A stretch of DNA of 24,244 nt from JBGLNJ01 sp964353405 (GTDB lineage: Bacteria; Chloroflexota; Anaerolineae; Fen-1058): assembly GCA_964353405.1 (NCBI GenBank), contig CAYGWJ010000362.1, positions 1-24,244 of the forward strand, in the 5' to 3' direction. The translations under genes were made by a program, and so were the position numbers. Within the stretch, counting starts at the first letter, position 1; each line of letters begins with the position of its first letter. Shown piece after piece: positions 8,843 through 15,170 of the stretch. The notes beneath the pieces were generated by a model. That model worked only from the letters and a program-made list of their open reading frames with translations. It made no database searches and was not told the DNA's origin.

Positions 8843-9121
8843 AGTCCGTTGATCTTGAATCGCACGCGCATGGGGTATATAAATGAGCAAGTTGGCGTTA
8901 GCTTGGGCTGGCTGGGCCGATTCTTCCATCTGCCGATAGACCAGATCGGCCTCTCGACGCGCGACGAGCGTTGAGGCTTCCGCAGAGACGACACGACAGA
9001 GCGGAGCCTTGAACTGGCGCACGAAATCGCCAAAAGCCCGCTCGCCGTCATACCAGACGACGACGCGGTCTTCATTCAGGTGCTCGACCAGAAGCTTGTA
9101 AAGGTGTTCCGTGAGGCGCAT
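8835..9121 (-). pseudogene. pglZ: pglZ 5' fragment (BREX phosphatase N-terminal domain)
   Basis: From the ATG at 9121 the minus strand reads MRLTEHLYKLLVEHL, then VVVWYDGERAFGDFVRQF, then LLIYIPHARA and LDPFKVFAQAGAGFG. This is the order seen at the N terminus of PglZ proteins, the alkaline-phosphatase-superfamily component of BREX. Full PglZ is usually 650-900 residues; here about 95 codons remain and the catalytic phosphatase domain is absent. The open frame continues to 8444, but that part is antisense to a transposase tail and then a nucleotidyltransferase relic. A frame running upstream to 9178 passes through a hairpin and is unlikely to be used. The gene lies downstream of the ATPase-partner pair in the same orientation, so it was probably the last gene of that operon. 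Confidence 0.65.
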
Positions 9122-9137
9122 AGGTTTCACCGTGGGC

Positions 9138-9169
9138 AGACTGCCGAGGTCTTTTGACCTCGGCGGTCT
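9138..9169. repeat. 14-bp-stem hairpin between ATPase partner and pglZ
   Basis: Arms 9138-9151 and 9156-9169 pair over 14 bp with a single G-T pair, closed by a tttt/aaaa loop. No T tract follows on either strand, so it is not a classical intrinsic terminator. It covers the last bases of the partner gene's stop codon and sits 17 nt before the pglZ ATG. It may be a dispersed palindromic repeat or an mRNA-processing or stability element. Confidence 0.7.
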
Positions 9170-9320
9170 AATTGGCAATTGGAAACCAGCTTGACAGGAC
9201 TAAAGTGACCGGACGGATGGACAAAGACTCGTGGCGAGCCAAAATGCCTTCGAGCGCGGCTTTCATTTGCCCGTCGGCCACCAGGGCGATCAAGTCTCGC
9301 GGAGGTGGAGCGGCTATCAT
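9168..9320 (-). pseudogene. Truncated partner gene of the AAA ATPase
   Basis: The ATG overlaps the stop codon of the ATPase (ATGA), so the two genes were translationally coupled. The 50-residue product reads MIAAPPPRDLIALVADGQMK and then ALEGILARHESLSIRPV. This resembles the start of a small conserved protein often seen after such ATPases, whose members begin with PRDLxVLVADKxxE and A-LxGLLxRxxxLGIRP. I know no assigned function; TOPRIM/RloB-like nuclease folds are one possibility. After about residue 38 the sequence loses the pattern and stops, and family members as I remember them are much longer. I therefore call it a truncated relic, probably shortened by a deletion ending at the hairpin. 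Confidence 0.55.
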
Positions 9321-10585
9321 CCCAGGACTCCCGATGCGTAGAGCGTACCGAGATCAACTTGCCCTTTCCAATCGCGCAGACGGGGATGCTGGCTGCCGAT
9401 CACAATGTCTGTTGCGCCAGACGGGTTCTTGGCAAAGCACAGGATTTGGTCGGGGCGGGCCAGGCCTAGCAGCAGGGACGAGTGGGTAGCTAACAACACC
9501 TGACTATCGTACACTGACGACAAGGATTGGAATACAGCTTCGATAGCGCGCGGATGCACACCATTTTCAGGCTCTTCAATCAGGTAGATTTTGTCTTTTT
9601 CCTTAATGTAGGCCAATAACGTGAGCGCGAAAAAGCGCAGCGTGCCATCCGAAAGCAGCCACGAGGGCACCTGGATGCCCGTGTCGTACCTGACGCGCAG
9701 ATACAGATGCCGGTCTTCTTCGCGCTCGACGACTTCGACATCTTGCACGTCTGTCAACACAGTCTGCACATGCGCCAGCCAGTTTTTGAACGCGCGCCCG
9801 CGGCGCAAGGTTTGCACGACCTGGGGCAGGTTGGAACCGTCGGGGCGGAACTTGCCGGAAACAGATGGGCTGGCCGGTTGACGCATCGCAGCGCTGTTGA
9901 GCGCGAGTGTCTGCACGCCTTCTAGCAGCGCGCGCCTGAAATAGGTCGCCGCCGGGAACTTTACCATGTCTTCCGGCAGATTGGCCAGCGCCGCTCGATG
10001 CGGCCCCAGCCGGAACAGGTTGTTCCACTCGCCGGTCTCGGCGCGAAAATAGTCGTTGCCCGATTCGCTGACTTTGGTCACCACCTTGCGCCAGCCCTGC
10101 GGCGAGCGTTTCTTGCCCGGCGCGGTGATCAGGGTCTCGGGCACGCTCGGCTCGACGGGGAACAACTGACGTTGCATCTCGGGCTGACCGGCGCGCGGCA
10201 AGCCGGCTTGCGTGACCAGCCACAGTGTTTCGTCCAAAATCTTGATGCCTTCGCCCGCTTGTTGGCCCAGGCCCAGTTCGTATCGGCAGACGACCGGGGC
10301 GTTGCCATTCTTGCCATTGCCCATGCCGACGGGAATGTTCATCTCAATCGCCAACTCGAATTGATCGCCTTGCTGCCCAAAGACCATTTCCTGGAATTGC
10401 CGCGCGCGGCCGCCCAGCACGGCAGCTTCCGGGCCGTCGCGCAGGAAATCGCCGAGAAAGCTGACGACATCCAGACAAGTGCTCTTGCCGCTGCCGTTGG
10501 GGCCGACCATCACGTGGAATTCTCCCAACGGCTGCGAGATGTATTTCAGGCAACGGTATTGATGCGCCTCAACACGAGTGATCAT
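9317..10585 (-). CDS. RecF-like AAA ATPase (second, module 2)
   Basis: A 422-residue ATPase of the AAA_21/RecF-like class. Walker A is GPNGSGKS at residues 28-35, the Walker B/signature stretch LIEEPENGVHP starts at about 335, and the switch region LLATHSSLLL lies near 364-373. The start ATG has GGAGG six bases upstream and lies 18 nt after the HEAT-like gene. Its stop overlaps the ATG of the next small gene. It is not a recent duplicate of the ATPase at 24-1187: the ends are similar only in motifs. ATPases of this group usually sense or load DNA for an effector encoded beside them; here that neighbour is broken, so the pair may no longer work. Confidence 0.9.
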   Translation of the reverse strand: MITRVEAHQYRCLKYISQPLGEFHVMVGPNGSGKSTCLDVVSFLGDFLRDGPEAAVLGGRARQFQEMVFGQQGDQFELAIEMNIPVGMGNGKNGNAPVVCRYELGLGQQAGEGIKILDETLWLVTQAGLPRAGQPEMQRQLFPVEPSVPETLITAPGKKRSPQGWRKVVTKVSESGNDYFRAETGEWNNLFRLGPHRAALANLPEDMVKFPAATYFRRALLEGVQTLALNSAAMRQPASPSVSGKFRPDGSNLPQVVQTLRRGRAFKNWLAHVQTVLTDVQDVEVVEREEDRHLYLRVRYDTGIQVPSWLLSDGTLRFFALTLLAYIKEKDKIYLIEEPENGVHPRAIEAVFQSLSSVYDSQVLLATHSSLLLGLARPDQILCFAKNPSGATDIVIGSQHPRLRDWKGQVDLGTLYASGVLG

Positions 10586-10603
10586 GGCAAGCCTCCGCTA
10601 CCA

Positions 10604-11686
10604 TTATATCACGCCCGGTTCCCGTACAAGCCAGTCATCTTGGGAGCCTGCTTCCCGCGTGTCTTCCGGCCTCAACCCACGATAAAAGGCGCTGAAATAC
10701 TCTTCGGCCATGTCCGGCGGCAGGGCCAGCAATCGTTCTACACTAGACTGGATCTGTTGGCGCGCTTTGAGCGAAGCGTCCTTGAGCCGCGCGGCTGTTT
10801 CTGGCTCGACGGTTTCGTCAATGACCTCGGCAACCTCAGATAGCCTGAGCGCCCGATCCAATTCCTCGATCAGTGCCTCTCGCCCGAGGCGGTGGCCAAT
10901 GCTGAGCAGCGCCATCAAGTGTCCCTGGTGGGACTCGGCCTGGGGAGTTCGCACGGCCAACTGCAGCAACGGGGCAATGGCGCGCCCGTCGCCCGCTCGC
11001 GCGAGAAAGGGGTACAGCTCGTAAAACTCACGCCCCTGGCCGAGCAGTTCGGCCAGCGCGTCGGCGGCGCGCGGATCGCGCAAGTCAATCAGCCCCCACA
11101 ACGCGCCAACAAAGTAAGTCTTGTCAAGATTGCCGACGGTGGCCTGGTAAAACTCCCACAGCCTGTCAGCCGCCGAGCGAACCTGCAACAGCCCCAGGGC
11201 CACGCAAGCCAGGCTGCGGCCATAGTCATCGAGCGCGTCGAAACACTCTAACAACGCCGCCGCGCCTGCTTCGCCCTGCCAACGCAAAGCCGGGATGAAC
11301 CGCTCCTGCACGATTGGCGTAGCCAATCGTGTCCGTTGGTTTTCATCCGAGACAGCCTGGACGCCCCGCAGCCTTTGCGCGATGAGCGGCGCAATGTCCG
11401 GGCCGAATTTGCTCACGCGCTTGTGCCAGGCCGGTTGCGCCAGGCCGGTCGCCTGCGGGGTCAGGTCAAGAATCTCTTGTGCGGTCTGGGCGCGCACCAT
11501 CTTGTAGACGTTCGCGCCATCGCGTTCCCAGAGCTGGGGTCTGAGCCGGGCAGTCGCCTTGTCCACTGTAGCGCGTGATTCGGCGTCAAACAGCGTCGAG
11601 TGCATCACGGTCTGCGCGCTGGGAGTCAGCTTGCGGGGCGGCGCAGATTCGGTGCGCGTGCGTTCATCCTTGTGTCGTTTGGTCAT
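10604..11686 (-). CDS. HEAT-like repeat protein 1
   Basis: A 360-residue, mostly helical protein with HEAT/Armadillo-like helix pairs from about residue 90 to 260 (for example DYGRSLACVALGLLQVRSAA, then GALWGLIDLRDPRAADALAE and GDGRAIAPLLQLA). It has a basic N-terminal tail and no catalytic motif that I can see. It is a paralogue of the next gene upstream, with the same block order, including LECFDxLDxYGxSLxC and the C-terminal MAEEYFxxFYR. It sits between that gene (27 nt gap) and the AAA ATPase (18 nt gap), so it is probably a scaffold or protein-binding part of the ATPase/PglZ module. That role is inferred from context only. Confidence 0.8.
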   Translation of the reverse strand: MTKRHKDERTRTESAPPRKLTPSAQTVMHSTLFDAESRATVDKATARLRPQLWERDGANVYKMVRAQTAQEILDLTPQATGLAQPAWHKRVSKFGPDIAPLIAQRLRGVQAVSDENQRTRLATPIVQERFIPALRWQGEAGAAALLECFDALDDYGRSLACVALGLLQVRSAADRLWEFYQATVGNLDKTYFVGALWGLIDLRDPRAADALAELLGQGREFYELYPFLARAGDGRAIAPLLQLAVRTPQAESHQGHLMALLSIGHRLGREALIEELDRALRLSEVAEVIDETVEPETAARLKDASLKARQQIQSSVERLLALPPDMAEEYFSAFYRGLRPEDTREAGSQDDWLVREPGVI

Positions 11687-11713
11687 GGCCGTTCCAGGTC
11701 ATCCGGTGTGATT

Positions 11714-12670
11714 TCACGCATCCGGGATAAGCCCAGGTCTGCGGTAAAACAACCCAAAGTATTCTTCGGCCACACTGGCCGGTTGAGAAAACAGCTTATC
11801 GGCAATGGCTTCTCGCGCCTGTGGCGTCGAGTCCGCAGCGGGCATTTTTGCAAATTCAGCCAGCAACGCTTCCCGCCCGATACGATGCCCGATGCTCGTG
11901 AGCGCCAGCAGTGCTTGATATTTCTCGTTCTCAGGCAGCCGGATCGATTTCCTGACCAACAAAGCCACCGCCCGTGCATCTCCGGCCCGCGAGAGGAACC
12001 CATACATCTCATAATAGTCGCGCCCCTGGCGCAACAGGTCAGCCAGCGCGCCGGGCACGCGCTCGTCTTCCAGGTCAATCAAGCCCAACAGCGCGCCGAC
12101 AAAGTTATTCTCGCGCCGGTTGTCCTTCGCTTTTTGATAAAAGCTCCACAACATGTCCGCAGCGGATTTGACTTGCAGCAAGCCCAGCACTAAACAGACG
12201 AGGCTTTGGCCGTACTCGTCGAGCAAGTCAAAACATTCCGGGAGCACTTGAGCGCCAGCCTGACCCTTCCAGCGCAGCGCGGCGATGAGTTGTTCCGTCA
12301 CAATATCCCGCTCTTGTTCGTCGCGGATAGCCCGGACATTTTTCAGCCTGTGTGAGATGAGCAGCGCGACCTCCGGACCGAACTGGCGCATTCGAGCCTG
12401 CCAAGCCGACTCGCCCAGACCCGTCGCCAGGCGTGCCAGGTCGAGCACCGCTTCGGCTGTCGGTGCGCTCTTGATTTGTTGCACGGCCTTTTCGTCGCGC
12501 GCTCGAATCTCTGGTTCCAGCGCCTCGCCTGCCTCATCCACCAGCCGGCGCGTTTCGTCGTCAATCAACGCAAAATGGTAAAGCGTGTGCGCGCTTGGCA
12601 CACGCTCGGTGGCCCGCGTGGCTTGGCGTGGTATCTGCCTGTGGCGTTTAACCCTGCGCGGCTTGCTCAT
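11714..12670 (-). CDS. HEAT-like repeat protein 2
   Basis: A 318-residue paralogue of the 360-residue protein downstream. Shared blocks include ALRWKGQAGAQVLPECFDLL, VLGLLQVKSAADMLWSFYQ, LLGLIDLEDERVPGALADLL and VAEEYFGLFYR. It lacks the longer insert near the C terminus of its neighbour. The chosen ATG overlaps the stop of the upstream methylase-like fragment (ATGA). A 78-codon upstream extension exists in frame, but it is only a shadow of that fragment. No enzyme motif is visible. The ATGA coupling shows that this gene once followed the truncated methylase in one operon. Confidence 0.8.
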   Translation of the reverse strand: MSKPRRVKRHRQIPRQATRATERVPSAHTLYHFALIDDETRRLVDEAGEALEPEIRARDEKAVQQIKSAPTAEAVLDLARLATGLGESAWQARMRQFGPEVALLISHRLKNVRAIRDEQERDIVTEQLIAALRWKGQAGAQVLPECFDLLDEYGQSLVCLVLGLLQVKSAADMLWSFYQKAKDNRRENNFVGALLGLIDLEDERVPGALADLLRQGRDYYEMYGFLSRAGDARAVALLVRKSIRLPENEKYQALLALTSIGHRIGREALLAEFAKMPAADSTPQAREAIADKLFSQPASVAEEYFGLFYRRPGLIPDA

Positions 12671-12906
12671 TCGTCTAACCTCATTGCAATCGTCTCCGCC
12701 TCTTCGCCCTTCTTCTTGCGTTTGCCTTTTGTCTTTTTCACTTCCACCTTGCACAGATGCTCCAGCCCGTGCGCGATGGCGATGGAGCGATCCGATTCGC
12801 ACACCTTCTTGACGCGCTCCGGCCAGATAGTGTAGGCCAGGTGCGCCCAATCGTATTCGCCCGCTTCCAGCTTTTTCCACACGGCGGCGGTATCGTTGGC
12901 CCATAT
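12667..12906 (-). pseudogene. C-terminal fragment of a probable DNA methylase (PglX-like)
   Basis: About 75 codons remain in frame: WANDTAAVWKKLEAGEYDWA, then HLAYTIWPERVKKVCESDRS, IAIAHGLE and a lysine-rich tail ending at a TGA. The 'IWPERV...C..DRSIAIAHGLE' ending is one I associate with the C terminus of large class I DNA methyltransferases in defence loci. Calling it PglX-like is inference, strengthened by pglZ in the same operon. The 5' part is missing: similarity ends within a few codons of the direct repeat that begins at 12914. Its stop overlaps the next gene start. Confidence 0.5.
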
Positions 12907-12913
12907 GATTTTA

Positions 12914-13330
12914 CTATTGTATCACCAGGCACAGAATTTGGGTACTAATTCCGCTCGTTCCCCCGTGTTGCCATATTCGCTCAACACCCGAGACCGATTG
13001 ACATCAGCCGATCAACTGCATATTGCGCTACAACCGGATGCAGGTGATACCGGTGATTTTCCACTGGGTCGGGCAGCGCCCGCCTTTTGCGTGGCGGGCG
13101 CAGTTGCACCGCCTCGCGCACGTTCGCAGAATCTGCGCTCTCGCGGACTTGCCAATTCAAGCCGTCGAGGCCCGCGGCGGCGTATTCGCAGTCGCCGGTC
13201 TGCAGCGGGCTGGAGAATGCCGCGCGCCGTTCGTCGTTAAGGATGCGCGCATCGGCGGCGAACGGCGCAAGTCACGTCAAGGTCAGGCTATAGTTGGACT
13301 TGCGTTCCTTGTAGCTTTCTTGGGATGGTC
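12914..13330. repeat. Direct repeat copy 2 (417 bp)
   Basis: Same-orientation copy of 8060-8491, starting ctattgtatcacca and ending cttgggatggtc. It is 15 nt shorter than copy 1, through a loss of 18 nt in the GC-rich part and a gain of 3 nt near 13195. The minus-strand frame that is interrupted by a stop in copy 1 (GAATAG) is open here (GAATAC). It truncates the methylase-like gene at 12906. No transposase or terminal inverted repeat is recognised. Confidence 0.85.
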
Positions 13331-13387
13331 GTCCGGCGTGAGCCGTTGACTGCCCGAGCAAGCAACTGATGCTTCGCCTGAGTGCCA

Positions 13388-13415
13388 TTGCACTGTGACA
13401 GAGAGATGATAAAAT
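13388..13415 (+). promoter_or_regulatory. Sigma70-like promoter of the antitoxin gene
   Basis: A -35 TTGCAC at 13388-13393 and a -10 TAAAAT at 13410-13415 are separated by 16 nt. The gene start follows at 13459 with GAGGGG five bases upstream. Both boxes are close to consensus and nothing better is visible nearby. Confidence 0.55.
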
Positions 13416-13458
13416 ACTACTGGTGAATCAGATGACGATTTACGAATGAGGGGCAATT

Positions 13459-13812
13459 ATGGCGACCCAATCGGTAAAGCTTCAAGAACTGGACAAGCGA
13501 TTGCGCAAAGTCGAACGGCAAATCGCCGCGTTCACACGTGATACGCAGCGCAAACCCAAATCGCCAGCGCGAAAGAAAAAGACGGGTGAGAGGACTGGAC
13601 GTTCCGCCCAACGCGATCAGGCAAAAGCTGCCACGGCACTTGACATCGTGCGGCGCGCCGGCTTGCTGGCTGAATTGCCGCTAAAAGCTCGCTCGCGCGT
13701 CGAGCGTTGGCGCGCGATGCCTGAAGATGAACGAGAGCACATCCTGGACGAGTTCTTCAATCTACAACTCGACCGGCCTCTATCGGACATCATCATCGAG
13801 AACAGGCAATAA
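13459..13812 (+). CDS. Antitoxin-like protein preceding a PIN toxin remnant
   Basis: A 117-residue, highly charged protein. Residues 1-35 are coiled-coil-like (LQELDKRLRKVERQIAAF), followed by a lysine/arginine-rich linker. The C-terminal 55 residues contain LAELPLKARSRVERWRAMPE, DEREHILDEFFNLQLDRPLS and DIIIENRQ. The start is supported by GAGGGG five bases upstream and by the promoter at 13388-13415. The stop overlaps the ATG of a PIN-domain gene (TAATG), which is the classic antitoxin-toxin arrangement. I do not recognise the antitoxin family. With its toxin destroyed, the gene may be an orphan or may act against a related toxin elsewhere. Confidence 0.7.
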   Translation: MATQSVKLQELDKRLRKVERQIAAFTRDTQRKPKSPARKKKTGERTGRSAQRDQAKAATALDIVRRAGLLAELPLKARSRVERWRAMPEDEREHILDEFFNLQLDRPLSDIIIENRQ

Positions 13813-13951
13813 TGCCCATGTCTATTTACTTCTTCGATAGGGTTTGAGCGCAATCTTTGTCAGCGGCGACGACAGGCTGGTTCAGGCGGCCAAGGCTGAG
13901 GGCATGGCGATAGACAATCCGTTCCTTCATATAGACCTCGACAAGCCATAG
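13812..13951 (+). pseudogene. vapC: VapC-like PIN toxin with internal deletion
   Basis: The 5' end encodes MPMSIYFFDR and then a stop; PIN toxins of this type normally start M-x-x-YFFDSSALVKRY. About 15 bases later, in another frame, the sequence reads IFVSGDDRLVQAAKAEGM and then NPFLHIDLDKP before a stop at 13949-13951. That is the usual C terminus of such PIN ribonucleases (F-V-S-x-D-x-R-L-x-x-A-A-x-A-E-G). Roughly 90-100 codons between these ends, with most catalytic acidic residues, are gone. The two ends are in the right order next to an antitoxin, which makes the call firm despite the short length. Confidence 0.75.
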
Positions 13952-14037
13952 ACAGATTCGTACGGCAGGTGGCTACGAACCACTGGCAAGGAGCAGTTGC
14001 CCAGGATCGCGCAAGAGTTCCAGCGTAGACGCCTGTA

Positions 14038-14115
14038 TCCGGCTCGAACATACAGCACTTGGCCTTCGCGCAGCGCCGGACGGATGAGGGTACCGACCAC
14101 GTTCCGCCGAGCCGG
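14038..14115 (-). pseudogene. MNT-type nucleotidyltransferase remnant B
   Basis: The minus strand reads ARRNVVGTLIRPALREGQVL followed by YVRAGYR. This is the C-terminal end of MNT nucleotidyltransferase antitoxins, and the same piece (38 nt, two mismatches) appears in the relic at 8532. No N-terminal part and no HEPN gene are seen. The rest of 13952-14140 shows no gene that I recognise. Confidence 0.55.
14070..14107. repeat. 38-nt repeat shared with 8532-8569 (copy B)
   Basis: Second copy of the MNT-derived 38-mer with two mismatches. Here the gene similarity continues past RPAL into REGQVLYVR, which is lost in copy A. Confidence 0.8.
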
Positions 14116-14143
14116 CTTGCTGATAGCGCGGCAGATCGAGTTG

Positions 14144-14173
14144 TTGCAACATTGAGCGGCCGTATGTTATAAT
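14144..14173 (+). promoter_or_regulatory. Promoter at the DUF6883 start, possibly leaderless
   Basis: TTGCAA at 14144-14149 and a perfect TATAAT at 14168-14173 are separated by 18 nt. The expected transcription start, 6-7 nt after the -10 box, falls on the ATG at 14180, and no Shine-Dalgarno sequence could fit. The transcript would be leaderless if this promoter is used. Confidence 0.5.
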
Positions 14174-14179
14174 CTTGGC

Positions 14180-14298
14180 ATGGCTGACTTGCTTCCGAAC
14201 GCCGAACACGCCAGGATTGATTCGCACAAACTGCGCGACTAGGTGCTCAATCCCCAACACCCGGTAGGTCAATACAAAGCGACGTTTTTTGCGCAGTG
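14180..14298 (+). pseudogene. DUF6883 gene remnant (nonsense codon and 3' deletion)
   Basis: The frame reads MADLLPNAEHARIDSHKLRD, a TAG stop at 14240-14242, then VLNPQHPVGQYKATFFAQ. DUF6883 proteins read LPNAENAxVDxRKLRDYCLNPxHPxGxHKAxVF, so the TAG stands where a tyrosine codon (TAC/TAT) is expected. After FFAQ the gene is joined out of frame to a DUF4926 sequence. DUF6883 and DUF4926 genes are usually adjacent and thought to form a toxin-antitoxin-like pair. That function is not settled, as far as I know. Confidence 0.7.
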
Positions 14299-14454
14299 GT
14301 GCAAGTCTATACCAGCCCCAACCTCGCGTACGAGGTCGAGTTCGTCAACCCCGATGGCGCTACCCGCGCGCTGCTGACGCTTGCCGCCGACCAGGTGCGC
14401 CGCCTTGCGCCGGCCGATGTGCTGACCACACGCCAACTGCCGCTTGCCGTGTGA
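14296..14454 (+). pseudogene. DUF4926 gene 3' part
   Basis: In a frame different from the DUF6883 relic the sequence reads VVQVYTSPNLAYEVEFVNPD and then TRALLTLAADQVRRLAPAD, stopping at 14452-14454. DUF4926 proteins have the same core (YEVEFxDxxGxTxALLTLxAxQ), a small beta-barrel-like fold. The first 20-25 residues of a normal member are missing, so one deletion removed the end of DUF6883 and the start of DUF4926. No start codon with a ribosome-binding site is obvious, although GTG codons occur at 14296 and 14299. Confidence 0.65.
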
Positions 14455-14726
14455 AAGGATGAAGGCAGAGGGCTGAAGGATGAATCACAACAGCCCCAAC
14501 AGCCCCAACGGCTCCTTCCCTGCCTTCTTCCCCTTACCCTTCTTGCTCCGTGTCACCTTTTCACCTTGTCACCTTGTCCCCTTGTCACCTTGTCAGTTTG
14601 CTGATTTGCCTCTTGCCTCCTGCAATCTTCCTCATACCTCTGATGATTCAACGCCGTCATTGACTTTTCGTCCCATCGTGCTATTCTTGACTTGGCAGAA
14701 CGGTGGCCTTGCCCGAAATCAACTTG
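14455..14726. other. Gene-free spacer with low-complexity repeat
   Basis: I see no gene here. The stretch contains the doubled motif cagccccaa near 14490-14510 and the 8-nt tandem repeat at 14553-14600. Open frames through it look random. Confidence 0.5.
14553..14600. repeat. 8-nt tandem repeat, six units
   Basis: Six head-to-tail units of tcaccttg or close variants (tcaccttt, tcaccttg, tcaccttg, tccccttg, tcaccttg, tcagtttg). This is microsatellite-like and has no spacers, so it is not CRISPR. Confidence 0.85.
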
Positions 14727-14768
14727 GGAGAAACCGCGATGTCGAACCAAATTCTTGTTGCGTATGCC
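14727..14768. repeat. Flavodoxin leader/start repeat, copy 1
   Basis: ggagaaaccgcg followed by ATGTCGAACCAAATTC recurs at 15759 and 16555 with few changes. It covers the ribosome-binding site and the first codons of a flavodoxin gene. Confidence 0.8.
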
Positions 14769-15074
14769 AGTCAGACCGGCTCCACCGCCGGCGTAGCCGA
14801 GGCGATTGGCAAAACCCTGGCCGAAAGGGGCGCGCAGGGCCAAGTTCAACAGGGAGCGCAATTGCTCGGTGCCGCCGAGGCGCTGTGTGAGGCGAGTGGC
14901 GCCACCGGGTGGCCGGCCGATCGCATCGAATATGAGCGCAGCCTTGCTCTCTTGCATCAATCGCTTGGCGAAGCGCCATTTGCGGCGGCTTGGGCCGAAG
15001 GAAGGAGGCTGCTGTCGCGCGGCATCGAGACCGTGGTGACGTGTGCGTTGCAAGTCAAAGATCTTGGTGCGTGA
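14739..15074 (+). pseudogene. Flavodoxin start fused to a LuxR-type regulator tail
   Basis: The 111-residue open frame starts MSNQILVAYASQTGSTAGVA and continues EAIGKTLAERGAQ, nearly the same as the first 33 residues of the intact flavodoxin at 16566. From about residue 38 it changes to LLGAAEALCEASGATGWPAD, then RIEYERSLALLHQSLGEAPF and AAAWAEGRRLL. That is the usual C-terminal ending of large LuxR-family or TPR/ATPase transcriptional regulators. The join is in frame near 14845. The FMN-binding first loop is kept but most of the flavodoxin fold is missing, and the regulator lacks its ATPase domain and HTH. GGAGAAA lies upstream, so it could still be translated. A deletion between two genes is the simplest origin. 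Confidence 0.7.
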
Positions 15075-15170
15075 TCCATCCCAGAATGGTATCGTGCCAG
15101 TAGCAGATTCAGCGCAGAGCTGAGGCACGCCAGCAGATAGTTTTCATACAGTCACAGAAAGGAAAATCTC

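Noticed and set aside
8444..9178. A 244-codon minus-strand open frame that could be one gene
   Set aside because: Its parts match three unrelated things (PglZ start, antisense of a transposase tail, nucleotidyltransferase relic), so it is a chimera of debris.
12671..12904. N-terminal extension of HEAT protein 2
   Set aside because: The extension is the out-of-frame reading of the methylase-like fragment; the ATG at 12670 overlaps that fragment's stop codon, as expected for a coupled gene.
14553..14600. Tandem repeat as a possible CRISPR array
   Set aside because: Units are 8 nt with no spacers and no cas genes are nearby.
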